IMG/VR virus record: IMGVR_UViG_3300032050_000289
Span: 1 to 41,737 of that record
Reading direction: 5' to 3' (one strand)
DNA: 41,737 bases
Origin: a virus
Position numbers and translations under genes: made by a program. The notes beneath the pieces were generated by a model that did no database searches, was not told the origin of the DNA, and worked only from the letters and a program-made list of their open reading frames with translations. This document shows positions 1-8,067 of this stretch, one piece after another. The stretch's first letter is position 1. Each line of letters begins with the position of its first letter.

Positions 1-223
1 ATTCGGCGAACGTTCTGTCACCAGCTAACTTCATTTGACGACCGAAGTAAAATACTGGAATGACACCAAGGTCAGAGCCAGGCAGCTGAGCTGCCTGACA
101 CATGAATCTTGTTTTTGCATCTCCAGCACTGTTCGCAGGATTTGAAATATCCACTTGGAACAGGTTTTGTCTTGCGCCGCCAAACTGTAGCTGGCTTCTC
201 ATTTCATTGATATTAAAAGCCAT
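1..223 (-). CDS. gp19: Tail tube protein gp19, 5' part only
   Basis: This is the start of the tail tube monomer, which polymerises into the inner tube through which DNA passes. Only about 74 codons are in the window; the rest lies off the left edge. The N-terminus reads MAFNINEMRSQ, followed by an RQNLFQVDIS segment and a GDRTF motif that matches the GDRTF of T4 gp19. The ATG at 223 has a strong ribosome site (AGGAGG about 7 bases upstream). It lies just downstream of the sheath gene, as in T4, and has its own late-type promoter box at 247-254 overlapping the sheath stop codon, which suits a highly expressed protein. Identification rests on motif and synteny. Confidence 0.88.
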   Translation of the reverse strand, partial: MAFNINEMRSQLQFGGARQNLFQVDISNPANSAGDAKTRFMCQAAQLPGSDLGVIPVFYFGRQMKLAGDRTFAE

Positions 224-246
224 TTACTTTCCTCCTAGGTTTATCT

Positions 247-254
247 TATTTATT
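247..254 (-). promoter_or_regulatory. Late promoter box for gp19
   Basis: AATAAATA on the minus strand, overlapping the sheath stop codon and about 24 bases upstream of the gp19 start. It fits the T4-type late -10 box (TATAAATA, with the first base often relaxed in marine T4-like phages). No -35 is expected for this promoter class. Confidence 0.5.
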
Positions 255-2862
255 AGAACTGGCCAGCGATTTCGTTGAACTCGACACCAGATCTTACGGC
301 GACGAAGTTTAGCTGGATGAAGTTGATCGACTTAGCAGGCTTGATGTAGATGTCTCCAACAAAGCGATTGCTGTCGATTACTTCAGCAGTGTTATTCGTC
401 TCGTCACAAACCACGCGGAAGTCAAAGATTCCACGACGACCTTGAACGTCGCGAAGATATGGCTCAACCAGATTAACAAACTGTGATCTTGTGAAATCGT
501 CGTTGAATTCAAACAGAGTAGAGTTTGAAGCTGTAGCGATTGCTTTTTCAAGAACGATGAACAGACGACGTACGTTAATACGATCGAATGCACTTGCACG
601 GCCTAGGAGAGTCTTATCTCCGTAGAGCACTGTGCCTTGACCTGGGAATGTTACCACTGGGTTGACGTCGTTCTTGTATAGAAGATCTCTGTCATTTTTG
701 CCAGGGCTGAATGCCAGTTTAACAAGATTTCTGATTTGACCGCGAGTGAATCCAGCTGGAGAGAACCAAGGATCTCTGAGGCTATCACTGCGAGCTGTAA
801 GACCAGCAATGTCACCGTTCAGTGGAACGTAGCGATATACGTCTGCATACTTGTCGTACTGATACTTGTAACCAGAATCCATGAAAGCGTATGAAGTGTT
901 ACGTAGAAGACGTCTGAAATCTACGACATTCTGTGCTTGAGCATTTTCTGTATTCACTCCTACAACATCAGAGTATGCTGGAGAAACGAACACTACGCAG
1001 TCTTTACGAACTTCTGCAATATTGTCGATCAGATAGTTAGCTAGCTGAACGTCGTTAGTACCAGTTGCCTTACCTTGAAGAAGCAGAGAAATATCTACTG
1101 TGCTTGCATCTGCAAAGAGATCATATGCAGCACCAAGAGCGGCCATCGATGCGGTGCCTTCTGTCGCGCCGTCTACACCGCGAACAAACGACTTTGTATA
1201 TGTCGTTGTGTTGGTCGATTCAGCAAGATCTGCAAGAATAGCTGAAGCAGCTCCTGCTCTATCCTTTGTTGCCCAAACCCAACGTGAGAAGTCATTGATA
1301 GCAGTCTTATAGTAGTTGGTCGTACCGTCATCTTTCTTGGCATCTGTTGCACGTGAAAGGTTTTGGTAGATTTCAAGAACTTGACCAGGTGTTCCGCTGA
1401 TCAGACCGTCTTCGTCAACCACAACAACTGAAACTTCGTCAGTAACAGTGCGACCCGCATTTGTCATCGATGAAGATACACCTGGAGCAGATTCTACAAC
1501 GTTGAAGTATTCCCATTGACGCTTCAGCGAAGTACCGCTGAAGTTAGTCGACTTGTTCCAAGTGGTATCGAAACTGATATTGAAGAAGATGTTCGTACCG
1601 TCGTCGGCCTGATTACCCTTCGAAGTAACCTTCATGTTCTGCTTACCAACGTCAGTATTACCAACTTCTACGTAGTCGCCCACCGAAATCTTATCGCGAA
1701 CTGCTGTAACCGCAAGACGTGCTTGTGCAAGCGTAAGACCAAGGTCTGTTGCAGTTTGCTTAGTGAAGTATACGTCTGCGTTGGCAGCGCCGTTCGAGAT
1801 AGCAACCGCTGAACCGCCAGAAGTGAGTGACAGTGAAAGACCGGTAGTATTAGCTGCAATAACGTAGTAAGTTGTGCCTTCAGATAGACCCTGAATACTG
1901 TTTACACTATTTGCTGCGCCTCTTGCATACCATACTGCATCACCATTTGTGAACAGCGTATTTGCGGTTGCAAGCGAGATGAAGTTAGTTGATACACCGT
2001 TTGATCCAACTACTCGAGCACCGGCGGAAGCAGCTACACGATCAGCGAAGTCATCGCCAGACCATACGAAGACAACGTTAGCAGTGTTGCTACCCACAGC
2101 GATCGACATCGTAGCGCTTGTAAGATCTGCAAGAGCGTATGTGTTTGCTGTTGTTGAACCGTAAGTGGTGTTAGTTTCAAATGTAACTGTCTCAGCATAC
2201 TGAGCTGCGCTGTCGCACATCGAAACCTTCAGCGAGTTGCCGAGTGCACCAGGATAACGAGCGATGAACTCGGTTCCTGTGAAGTTGCTAGCGTTTGCAT
2301 TTAGGGTTTCGAAATCTTCTGAATTCTTTACTACTACGCTTGATGTCACTACTGTGGCTGTATTACCAGCATAAGCAGATAGAACGCGATTGTTTGCAAT
2401 GAATGAAACCAGCGATGAACCGCTTGTAGTAGCTGCTTTCGAGATAGTGATCGAGCTGTTAGTTACTGCTGTTACAAAGGTGTTATCAGCAATGCCGTCA
2501 CCTTGTACGAGAACACCCGCAGTAAGACCAAGAGCATTACCGTTGGAAGCAATCGTTGTGTCTGCGTCAAGAGTAAGGCTTGCGCTGTTAGCAAAACCTG
2601 TTGTAGTTCCTGCACGCGACACATACAGTGCGTTTCCGTATGAAAGGAAGTTGGCTGCTGTGAAGAACGTTTCGTAGTTATCCGAAGTCGGTTTACCAAA
2701 ACGATTTGTGAGTGTATTTTCTGAATCTACAAGAACAAACTTTCCTACTGGTCCCCAACGAAATACTCCGCCGAAACCACCGACCGTAGTCGCAAGTGCC
2801 GGAACAGATGTTGTAAGATCAATTTCAGAAACGTTAATTCCCGGGCTGACTTGAAACGCCAT
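253..2862 (-). CDS. gp18: Contractile tail sheath protein gp18
   Basis: Tail sheath subunit, which forms the contractile outer tail. At 869 residues it is longer than T4 gp18 (659). The N-terminus (FQVSPGINVSEIDLT, then GGFGGVFRWGPVG) and the C-terminus (YLRDVQGRRGIFDFRVVCDE, then NRFVGDIYIKP) are the conserved sheath core that forms the interlocking arms. The middle carries extra domains, including a small module near residues 295-365 with NGDAVWY and TTYYVIAANTTGL that recurs in two other structural proteins here. Start ATG at 2862 is preceded by AAAGGGAGA. A TATAAATA box lies 45-52 bases upstream. It sits between the Coq4-like gene and gp19. Confidence 0.97.
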   Translation of the reverse strand: MAFQVSPGINVSEIDLTTSVPALATTVGGFGGVFRWGPVGKFVLVDSENTLTNRFGKPTSDNYETFFTAANFLSYGNALYVSRAGTTTGFANSASLTLDADTTIASNGNALGLTAGVLVQGDGIADNTFVTAVTNSSITISKAATTSGSSLVSFIANNRVLSAYAGNTATVVTSSVVVKNSEDFETLNANASNFTGTEFIARYPGALGNSLKVSMCDSAAQYAETVTFETNTTYGSTTANTYALADLTSATMSIAVGSNTANVVFVWSGDDFADRVAASAGARVVGSNGVSTNFISLATANTLFTNGDAVWYARGAANSVNSIQGLSEGTTYYVIAANTTGLSLSLTSGGSAVAISNGAANADVYFTKQTATDLGLTLAQARLAVTAVRDKISVGDYVEVGNTDVGKQNMKVTSKGNQADDGTNIFFNISFDTTWNKSTNFSGTSLKRQWEYFNVVESAPGVSSSMTNAGRTVTDEVSVVVVDEDGLISGTPGQVLEIYQNLSRATDAKKDDGTTNYYKTAINDFSRWVWATKDRAGAASAILADLAESTNTTTYTKSFVRGVDGATEGTASMAALGAAYDLFADASTVDISLLLQGKATGTNDVQLANYLIDNIAEVRKDCVVFVSPAYSDVVGVNTENAQAQNVVDFRRLLRNTSYAFMDSGYKYQYDKYADVYRYVPLNGDIAGLTARSDSLRDPWFSPAGFTRGQIRNLVKLAFSPGKNDRDLLYKNDVNPVVTFPGQGTVLYGDKTLLGRASAFDRINVRRLFIVLEKAIATASNSTLFEFNDDFTRSQFVNLVEPYLRDVQGRRGIFDFRVVCDETNNTAEVIDSNRFVGDIYIKPAKSINFIQLNFVAVRSGVEFNEIAGQF

Positions 2863-2906
2863 TGTTATCTCCCTTTAAAGGTTAGTCATATAAGTTGCAT
2901 TTGCTT

Positions 2907-2914
2907 TATTTATA
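2907..2914 (-). promoter_or_regulatory. Late promoter TATAAATA for gp18
   Basis: An exact T4 late consensus on the minus strand. It overlaps the stop codon of the Coq4-like gene and lies about 45 bases upstream of the sheath start, so gp18 can be transcribed independently of gp17 and the Coq4-like gene. Confidence 0.75.
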
Positions 2915-3623
2915 ACTTCAAAAAATTAGGAGATCTGTTAACAAAGGCTTTCGGTAAGCGGATGTTTAGTCTTTCCCTAGCAGAATCTAAATTTTCAGAT
3001 AGTAGTTTATCATAATCTTCGGCCAACAAAAACTTGGCTTTTTTACCATTTCGATATGCTTCGTATGCCATTCGAATCACGGTAAAATATTCTGAAGGCT
3101 TCTTCAAATGATTTATAATTGCGAACATGGCACTTAGACTGATTACTAACCAAGCGAGTGATCGAGTCTGTGCATAAGAAAACATGACCATGCACATCTC
3201 ACCTTCTGTACTCGTAGGATAACCTGATAGAATGTGCCATATGTCATGAGTATCACGATATCTTCTCGCCATCCAGCTATATGGATGCTTAGCCTCGATC
3301 CACTCATCATTAGTCTTTTTTCTTCGACTTACTTTTTGTACATTCTCTTGATGATGTCCAAAATAATTGTACGATTCTCTTCCGACAGATCCTTCTGGTC
3401 GCTCTGAAAGGAATGGCAAATATTCAGATATCTCTTCATTTTTATATGCCAGCTCTCCACCAGTTTTGGTTTCAAGCATCTTTTTGTATGTGTACTTCAG
3501 AGAAGGACCACTGCCATGCCTTACGACTTGTGCAATAAAAGGTAAAGCTTTGCCAGGATGCTGCAATGCAACCTTCATAGGCTTTATCATTTTTCTAATA
3601 TTTAAATCATATTCGTGCTTCAT
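2910..3623 (-). CDS. coq4: Coq4-like ubiquinone biosynthesis protein
   Basis: A 237-residue protein with the hallmarks of the Coq4 family. H126-D127-x-x-H130 followed after 11 residues by E142 is the HDxxHx11E metal-binding signature. The neighbouring YRDTHDIWHILSGY and SYAQT segments, and the tail GKKAKFLLAEDYDKLL...LNIRLP, are also Coq4-like. In eukaryotes Coq4 is needed for ubiquinone synthesis, holds the CoQ complex together, and has been linked to oxidative decarboxylation at ring C1; homologues occur in bacteria. The start chosen is ATG at 3623, one base after the terminase stop, with AAGGAA 9 bases upstream; a longer reading frame reaching 3725 would overlap terminase by about 100 bases. 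The gene sits between gp17 and gp18, which are adjacent in T4, so it is an insertion into the core late operon. Family assignment is strong; function in infection is inference. Confidence 0.88.
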   Translation of the reverse strand: MKHEYDLNIRKMIKPMKVALQHPGKALPFIAQVVRHGSGPSLKYTYKKMLETKTGGELAYKNEEISEYLPFLSERPEGSVGRESYNYFGHHQENVQKVSRRKKTNDEWIEAKHPYSWMARRYRDTHDIWHILSGYPTSTEGEMCMVMFSYAQTRSLAWLVISLSAMFAIINHLKKPSEYFTVIRMAYEAYRNGKKAKFLLAEDYDKLLSENLDSARERLNIRLPKAFVNRSPNFLKL

Positions 3624-3624
3624 A

Positions 3625-5298
3625 TCAAAAGTTTCCTTCGAAGAATCCCATCTTCTTGCTAACCCAGAAATCATCTTTCGGTCCACCTTCGAAGAGAGGT
3701 TCATTAACTTCTTCGTCATGTTCATCGTCTCCTGTACTCATCAGTCCAAATGGAAGCATCTGCTGCTCGAGCATCTTCTCATTCTGTTCGTAAATTTGCA
3801 TACGAATATCAACATTCGTAATTTCTTTGAGATAAGGCTGCGTAGTCAACCAAGCAAAGAGAACACAGCACATGGCCATGTCATCATTACCGTCTTCTGC
3901 TTCATATGACTGGTTGCCTTTCAAACTGTTCTTGAGTGAGAAGCGAGTCAACTCATAGATAGTGTCATAATCATAGATCAAAAACTTATCAGATTCGACG
4001 AGAGTCTTGAGTGTGGCACAACCGACTCGTTTCACCTGCTTCGTAGTCTTGACACCATAGTGAGTCGTCGTAGCAAAGCCACCTGATAGGCTTTGCCCTG
4101 TTCTGCCGTTATTTGCGGTGACGAGAACTCCATCATATTCAAGATCGTAGTGTAGGATATCGGCTACTTGCTGACCAATATCGTTCGTTTCGACAAGAAC
4201 AAGCGCATCGTTATATTTGATAGCCGCGTTATAGATGATGTTCGGATAGATCATTGGAGATATCAAGTTATTTCGATATGTGGCCACTTGTCGATAAGGC
4301 ATCGTAGATACATTGACGACAATGAAGGCAGAATAGTCAGCTCCAGCCCCTCGAGATGTATCAACTACGATAGCATAGATTGTATCTGGTTCTGGCTCTT
4401 CATAGATCTTAAGTCCACCGTCTGCTTGTGCAATCGGATGCTTATAGACCATGTTACGAAGTTTGGTAGGATGGATCAGAGTGTTCGAAGATCCAAGGAA
4501 CTCACACTCATATTCTTGTCTGAACTGTTCTTCAGACGTATTGCTGATCGTCTGTTCTTTCCATGCTTCGTCGCGGCCAGGAATCTGTGACCAGTGAACA
4601 TCGACACGAGCATAAGCATTTCTACCCTCTTCAGACTCTGTCCAAATGCGGTAAAACATGTTCATACCGTTCGGCGTCGAAGTCACGAGAACCTTCGAAC
4701 TTTGACCAGATGAAATGGTAGGATATACCGAAGCGAAGAACTCGTCTTGAATGTTGGTCGGAACGAAGGCAAACTCGTCGAGGTAAACCATGTTCTGAGA
4801 AGTACCACGAATAGCAGATGATGAGGTAGCCGAAGCAAGGATTTCAGATCCATTCTCGAGCTTAATGTTACCCTTATTCCATTCGGTAACACCCATTTGA
4901 AGCCACTTCGGAAGATGCTCGAACATCAACTGAATACGGCCAAGAATCTCTCGAGCCTGTCTGTCTTTGTTGGCCAGAATAGCGATAGAATACTCTTCGT
5001 TGAATACGATCTTCCAAAGCAAGTAAGCGGCAACCGTGGTTGTCTTACCAACCTGACGAGGCATCTTACAGATAACAAATCGATTGGCTTCGAAGGCGAG
5101 GATCATTTCCTTCTGGAATTCCCAGAGCGGAAACATGATCAGACCCCTATCGATGTTAACGATCTTACAATAAGTTAAGATAAAGTAGATCGGATCCTCA
5201 GAGCACTTAATGTACTCTGCGACTTGCTCGGGAGTATACTCGACCTTTGTATCTGCTCTCTTAAGTCTCGGATTACCGAGATAGTTTTCACTCGCCAT
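3625..5298 (-). CDS. gp17: Terminase large subunit gp17
   Basis: DNA-packaging motor: an N-terminal ATPase translocates DNA into the prohead and a C-terminal RNase H-fold nuclease cuts the concatemer. At 557 residues it is slightly shorter than T4 gp17 (610). Visible motifs are Walker A MPRQVGKTT (79-87), Walker B VYLDEFAF (171-178) with D174/E175, the coupling motif VTSTPNG (205-211), and nuclease acidic residues at D313 (VVDTSRGAGADYSAF), E370 (LVETNDIG) and D472/D473 (GNDDMAM). The start ATG at 5298 overlaps the end of gp16 by 11 bases, indicating translational coupling. Its stop is followed one base later by the Coq4-like start. Confidence 0.98.
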   Translation of the reverse strand: MASENYLGNPRLKRADTKVEYTPEQVAEYIKCSEDPIYFILTYCKIVNIDRGLIMFPLWEFQKEMILAFEANRFVICKMPRQVGKTTTVAAYLLWKIVFNEEYSIAILANKDRQAREILGRIQLMFEHLPKWLQMGVTEWNKGNIKLENGSEILASATSSSAIRGTSQNMVYLDEFAFVPTNIQDEFFASVYPTISSGQSSKVLVTSTPNGMNMFYRIWTESEEGRNAYARVDVHWSQIPGRDEAWKEQTISNTSEEQFRQEYECEFLGSSNTLIHPTKLRNMVYKHPIAQADGGLKIYEEPEPDTIYAIVVDTSRGAGADYSAFIVVNVSTMPYRQVATYRNNLISPMIYPNIIYNAAIKYNDALVLVETNDIGQQVADILHYDLEYDGVLVTANNGRTGQSLSGGFATTTHYGVKTTKQVKRVGCATLKTLVESDKFLIYDYDTIYELTRFSLKNSLKGNQSYEAEDGNDDMAMCCVLFAWLTTQPYLKEITNVDIRMQIYEQNEKMLEQQMLPFGLMSTGDDEHDEEVNEPLFEGGPKDDFWVSKKMGFFEGNF

Positions 5299-5677
5299 CT
5301 TTGTGCTGCTTCAGATATTTCTGTAATTCGGCCGTCGAACCTACGAAAAGATTGTTTGTGACTTGCTGAGGAGAAGCAGAAGGATCATCTTCCATGATCT
5401 TCTTCTTTTTGGCCTGAAGATCAACTAAGTCCTTGCTTGCTGCCACCATCGTATTCATCATGGTTGCCAAGACTTCATATGCTCGAGGGTGCTGGCTTTG
5501 TTTGGCCACATCCATCAAATCAAAGAGTGCTTCTTGACCCTTATTGATGACTTCCATCATGTTCTCGCGTGCATACTCAAAGTCAGCTGAGACTTGCGTA
5601 CTCATCTTCTTTTCGATCACAGTCGGTAAGTTATCGCCAGAGGCGATGTTTAAAAATTTATCAAGTTCATTGCTCAT
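5288..5677 (-). CDS. gp16: Terminase small subunit gp16
   Basis: A 129-residue small terminase, which forms a ring that recognises DNA and regulates gp17. It is a little shorter than T4 gp16 (164). The central helical region (ADFEYARENMMEVINKGQ, then LMDVAKQSQHPRAYEVLATM) matches the coiled-coil oligomerisation core of T4-type gp16; the AKQSQHPRA.EVL stretch is characteristic. The start ATG at 5677 overlaps the gp15 stop (TAATG) and the end overlaps gp17, so gp15-gp16-gp17 are translationally linked. Confidence 0.95.
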   Translation of the reverse strand: MSNELDKFLNIASGDNLPTVIEKKMSTQVSADFEYARENMMEVINKGQEALFDLMDVAKQSQHPRAYEVLATMMNTMVAASKDLVDLQAKKKKIMEDDPSASPQQVTNNLFVGSTAELQKYLKQHKDGE

Positions 5678-6507
5678 TAGATATTCTCAGTAATTGTATT
5701 AATAAAGCCATAGTCATCTGTACTTATAATTTCATCGTACGGAATGCTTGCTGCGGCATTACTTGTTGGTTGTCCGTTAGCAGTTAATCCTGGGCGAGCA
5801 GCCACAGTTACCGTGCTAGTAGTGTTAGTAGTGTTACCTGTCGTAACATCTTCAGGAAGTCTGAACGTTGTTTCTGCGAGTTTAATTAGTTTTGATTTCT
5901 TCGTAGGACCATATAACCAGCCCTTCATTGTAAAGCTGAGTGTCCAAATCAACGCTCTTCTTTGTTCGAAGCTGCCTTCGTATTGATCTTGAGAAGTAAT
6001 ACTATTCAGAATGATAGGAATATCACGTGCACTGTCTATCTCAGGAACAAGGTTGACACTGACTGTAAAGTCAGGAGTAAAGTAGGGCACGATTTGTTCT
6101 ACGATGCGTGTGCCATCTTCTGCGTTCTTAACTAAGATGTTCATCTCGAATTGCATGTCATATGGAACAGGCATATACTGATACTTGACTTCGTCGTCTG
6201 TGCCTGCAGTGGCAGATTGCTTTGTCAGCTTGTTGAGAGTATTCAGCTTACGAGTAGGATCATATTCTAAGGACGTCATCTCGAATGAGATGCGAGGCAA
6301 AACAACACCGGCCTGATTATCCATTTGAGGATTTTGCTCAAGTCTCGCTAAAACCTTATCCTTTGGACCATAAGTCAAAGGAACTTTCAGAGTCTGTCTT
6401 ATTTCTTCATTGTTATCGAGGCGATTGATATAGATGTCATTGAACACCGTACCAAATACGATGATATACTTTCTTAAGCTATCATGATTCCATGTTCTTC
6501 CAAACAT
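5677..6507 (-). CDS. gp15: Tail sheath stabiliser / tail completion gp15
   Basis: A 276-residue protein, close to T4 gp15 (272), which caps the tail tube and sheath and joins the tail to the neck. The N-terminus MFGRTWNHDSLRKYIIVFGT with following FNDIYINRL, KVPLTYGPKDK and LARLEQNP is the typical gp15 opening. A region around residue 150 (PDFTVSVN, then DIPIILNSI) is also conserved in the family. Both ends overlap neighbours by TAATG (gp14 stop/gp15 start; gp15 stop/gp16 start). Ala/Thr/Asn-rich sequence near the C-terminus (TTGNTTNTTSTVTVAARPG) is probably a flexible tail. Confidence 0.95.
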   Translation of the reverse strand: MFGRTWNHDSLRKYIIVFGTVFNDIYINRLDNNEEIRQTLKVPLTYGPKDKVLARLEQNPQMDNQAGVVLPRISFEMTSLEYDPTRKLNTLNKLTKQSATAGTDDEVKYQYMPVPYDMQFEMNILVKNAEDGTRIVEQIVPYFTPDFTVSVNLVPEIDSARDIPIILNSITSQDQYEGSFEQRRALIWTLSFTMKGWLYGPTKKSKLIKLAETTFRLPEDVTTGNTTNTTSTVTVAARPGLTANGQPTSNAAASIPYDEIISTDDYGFINTITENI

Positions 6508-7235
6508 TATACGTTACCTTCACTAAAAGGATCTATCTGCGTCCAGTCGAGAATACTGTCGCCTTCGACTTCGAACTCGGTATTGTCTTCGAATGGATCA
6601 CCAGCTTGTGTTTCGAAACTATAACCGCTTTGAATAATAGGAGTTCCATCTTGAGTGATAAGAATGAGTCCGTCAGAAGTGGTAATGTTGTATAGATCGA
6701 GGCTAAGGCTGAGATCTCTCTCGATGTTATCAATGGCAGCAATTCCAGTATTCAGTTCCTCGCCGCCATATTCGAACATTTCGCAGACAAGATCATACAT
6801 CTGAATCGATCCCATCTGATAGAAGACAGGAGTCTTATTGACATACTTGATGTACATCAGACGGTCGGCCATCGGAAGATAGATAAGATCGCCTTCTTGA
6901 GGACGATCGATCATCTCAAGGTTGCCGATTTCGTCCATAAAGTTACGAACAGATACTGTAAACGTTACCTGATCTCTGATTTCAAGACCGAATTTCGATA
7001 AGAACTGGCCGTCACCTTCATAGCTCTCATAGCTACGAATATACATGTCAATTAAATAATTATTGTTGTACTGTGATAATGAATCTTCTTCGTATACATC
7101 ATCTTTTGCAATCAGAGTTCGAGGACAATAATATACGTCGTGACCATACATCTTAATAGACTCAAGAACCAGATTCTCAATTAAGATCTGCTCTTGGCTA
7201 TTTGTAAAATTGTTGAAATAAAAGTTGGTCGACAT
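6507..7235 (-). CDS. gp14: Neck protein gp14
   Basis: A 242-residue head-completion/neck protein that, with gp13, closes the filled head and makes the tail docking site. T4 gp14 is 256 residues. Characteristic stretches are the N-terminal NFYFNNFTNSQEQILIENLV, then MYGHDVYYCPRT and the central RPQEGDLIYLPMADRLMYIK. Start ATG at 7235 is four bases downstream of the gp13 stop, and its own stop overlaps the gp15 start. Position and order match T4 exactly. Confidence 0.95.
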   Translation of the reverse strand: MSTNFYFNNFTNSQEQILIENLVLESIKMYGHDVYYCPRTLIAKDDVYEEDSLSQYNNNYLIDMYIRSYESYEGDGQFLSKFGLEIRDQVTFTVSVRNFMDEIGNLEMIDRPQEGDLIYLPMADRLMYIKYVNKTPVFYQMGSIQMYDLVCEMFEYGGEELNTGIAAIDNIERDLSLSLDLYNITTSDGLILITQDGTPIIQSGYSFETQAGDPFEDNTEFEVEGDSILDWTQIDPFSEGNV

Positions 7236-7238
7236 GTA

Positions 7239-7982
7239 TTATCCAATCATATCGAGAACCGGCAGAGAATAAGAAGAAATCATCTCGTCTTCGAGCTTTC
7301 TTCTTTCGGCTACGGCATCGTCGTAGATTTTCTCACCGTTAAATTGAACTCCTCCAGGTAAAGTCATGCCTGTAAACTTTGTAAGGTTGGAACCCCACTG
7401 TTCTTTGATCAGAGTTGTAGCATAGTTCTGAAGCCAACGATCGTTATAAGCATCTGTCCATGTTTCTGGATCGACTACTTCGTAGGCTTCAACGAGTAAG
7501 AATTCGCCGACAGCAACAGTGTTCCAGTCCATATCAACATAAAGACGATCTTTGTGACGAGAATAACGAATAGGCTGTTTACCGACAAGGAGTTCGTTCA
7601 TCAGAGCAAGGTGTTCCATGACCATATAGTATGGAACAAGCGACACGTTAGTCAGAGTGTAGAGGTCGTTCAAAGCGATCTGATAGCGAATGTTAAAGAG
7701 GTCGTCAGAGCGGATCGAAGGATCACCCATCGAGAAGATGCTGACCGCGCCGATGATATTTTCTGGAAGAGTGATATACTTGTTTGTTACGTCAGTTGAC
7801 GTGATAGCATGCTTGTAGTATACTCTTTCAGAACCATCAAAGTGATAGTCATACCAGTAACGAAGCGCTTCGTCAACACGATCATCGACTTGATCGTCGT
7901 CTACGTTGATTTCAATTACTGGCTTGCCTAACTTACGGAGACAGTATTCTTTGAACTCGGCTTTTGTAGTAGGAGTGGCCAT
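7239..7982 (-). CDS. gp13: Neck protein gp13
   Basis: A 247-residue head-completion protein. The N-terminal KAEFKEYCLRKLGKPVIEIN and DRVDEALRYWYDYHFDGSE segments are typical of T4-like gp13 (309 residues in T4). Together with gp14 it forms the neck ring between portal and tail. It is the first gene of the leftward gp13-gp19 run. Two late boxes (8001-8008 and 8016-8023) lie just upstream of the ATG at 7982, which has a GAGGGATTACATG context. Confidence 0.94.
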   Translation of the reverse strand: MATPTTKAEFKEYCLRKLGKPVIEINVDDDQVDDRVDEALRYWYDYHFDGSERVYYKHAITSTDVTNKYITLPENIIGAVSIFSMGDPSIRSDDLFNIRYQIALNDLYTLTNVSLVPYYMVMEHLALMNELLVGKQPIRYSRHKDRLYVDMDWNTVAVGEFLLVEAYEVVDPETWTDAYNDRWLQNYATTLIKEQWGSNLTKFTGMTLPGGVQFNGEKIYDDAVAERRKLEDEMISSYSLPVLDMIG

Positions 7983-8000
7983 GTAATCCCTCTTTTATTA

Positions 8001-8008
8001 TATTTATT
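8001..8008 (-). promoter_or_regulatory. Late promoter-like box, proximal to gp13
   Basis: AATAAATA on the minus strand, 19 bases upstream of the gp13 start. It is a variant of the late box; the exact consensus copy at 8016-8023 is the stronger candidate, so this one may be secondary. Confidence 0.4.
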
Positions 8009-8015
8009 CTCAAGC

Positions 8016-8023
8016 TATTTATA
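8016..8023 (-). promoter_or_regulatory. Late promoter TATAAATA for the gp13-gp17 operon
   Basis: Exact late consensus on the minus strand, about 34 bases upstream of gp13. It forms one arm of a perfect inverted repeat with the plus-strand box at 8029-8036 (8-base arms, 5-base spacer AGCCG), so two promoters fire in opposite directions from one palindrome. Confidence 0.75.
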
Positions 8024-8028
8024 AGCCG

Positions 8029-8036
8029 TATAAATA
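8029..8036 (+). promoter_or_regulatory. Late promoter TATAAATA for the rightward gene pair
   Basis: Exact late consensus on the plus strand, 31 bases before the start of the gene at 8068. It is the only plus-strand late box I found and serves the only two plus-strand genes. Confidence 0.75.
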
Positions 8037-8067
8037 CAACCAGTACAATATGAGGACTTGAAATATT

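Noticed and set aside
3624-3725. N-terminal extension of the Coq4-like gene into terminase
   Set aside because: It would overlap terminase by about 100 bases, while ATG 3623 has AAGGAA at good spacing and abuts the terminase stop like the other junctions here.
3367-3909. A 180-codon plus-strand open frame across the Coq4-like/terminase junction
   Set aside because: It lies antisense to two genes with strong family matches and has no supporting signals.
4168-4590. A 140-codon plus-strand open frame inside terminase
   Set aside because: Antisense to the conserved terminase nuclease region; composition looks like translated complement.
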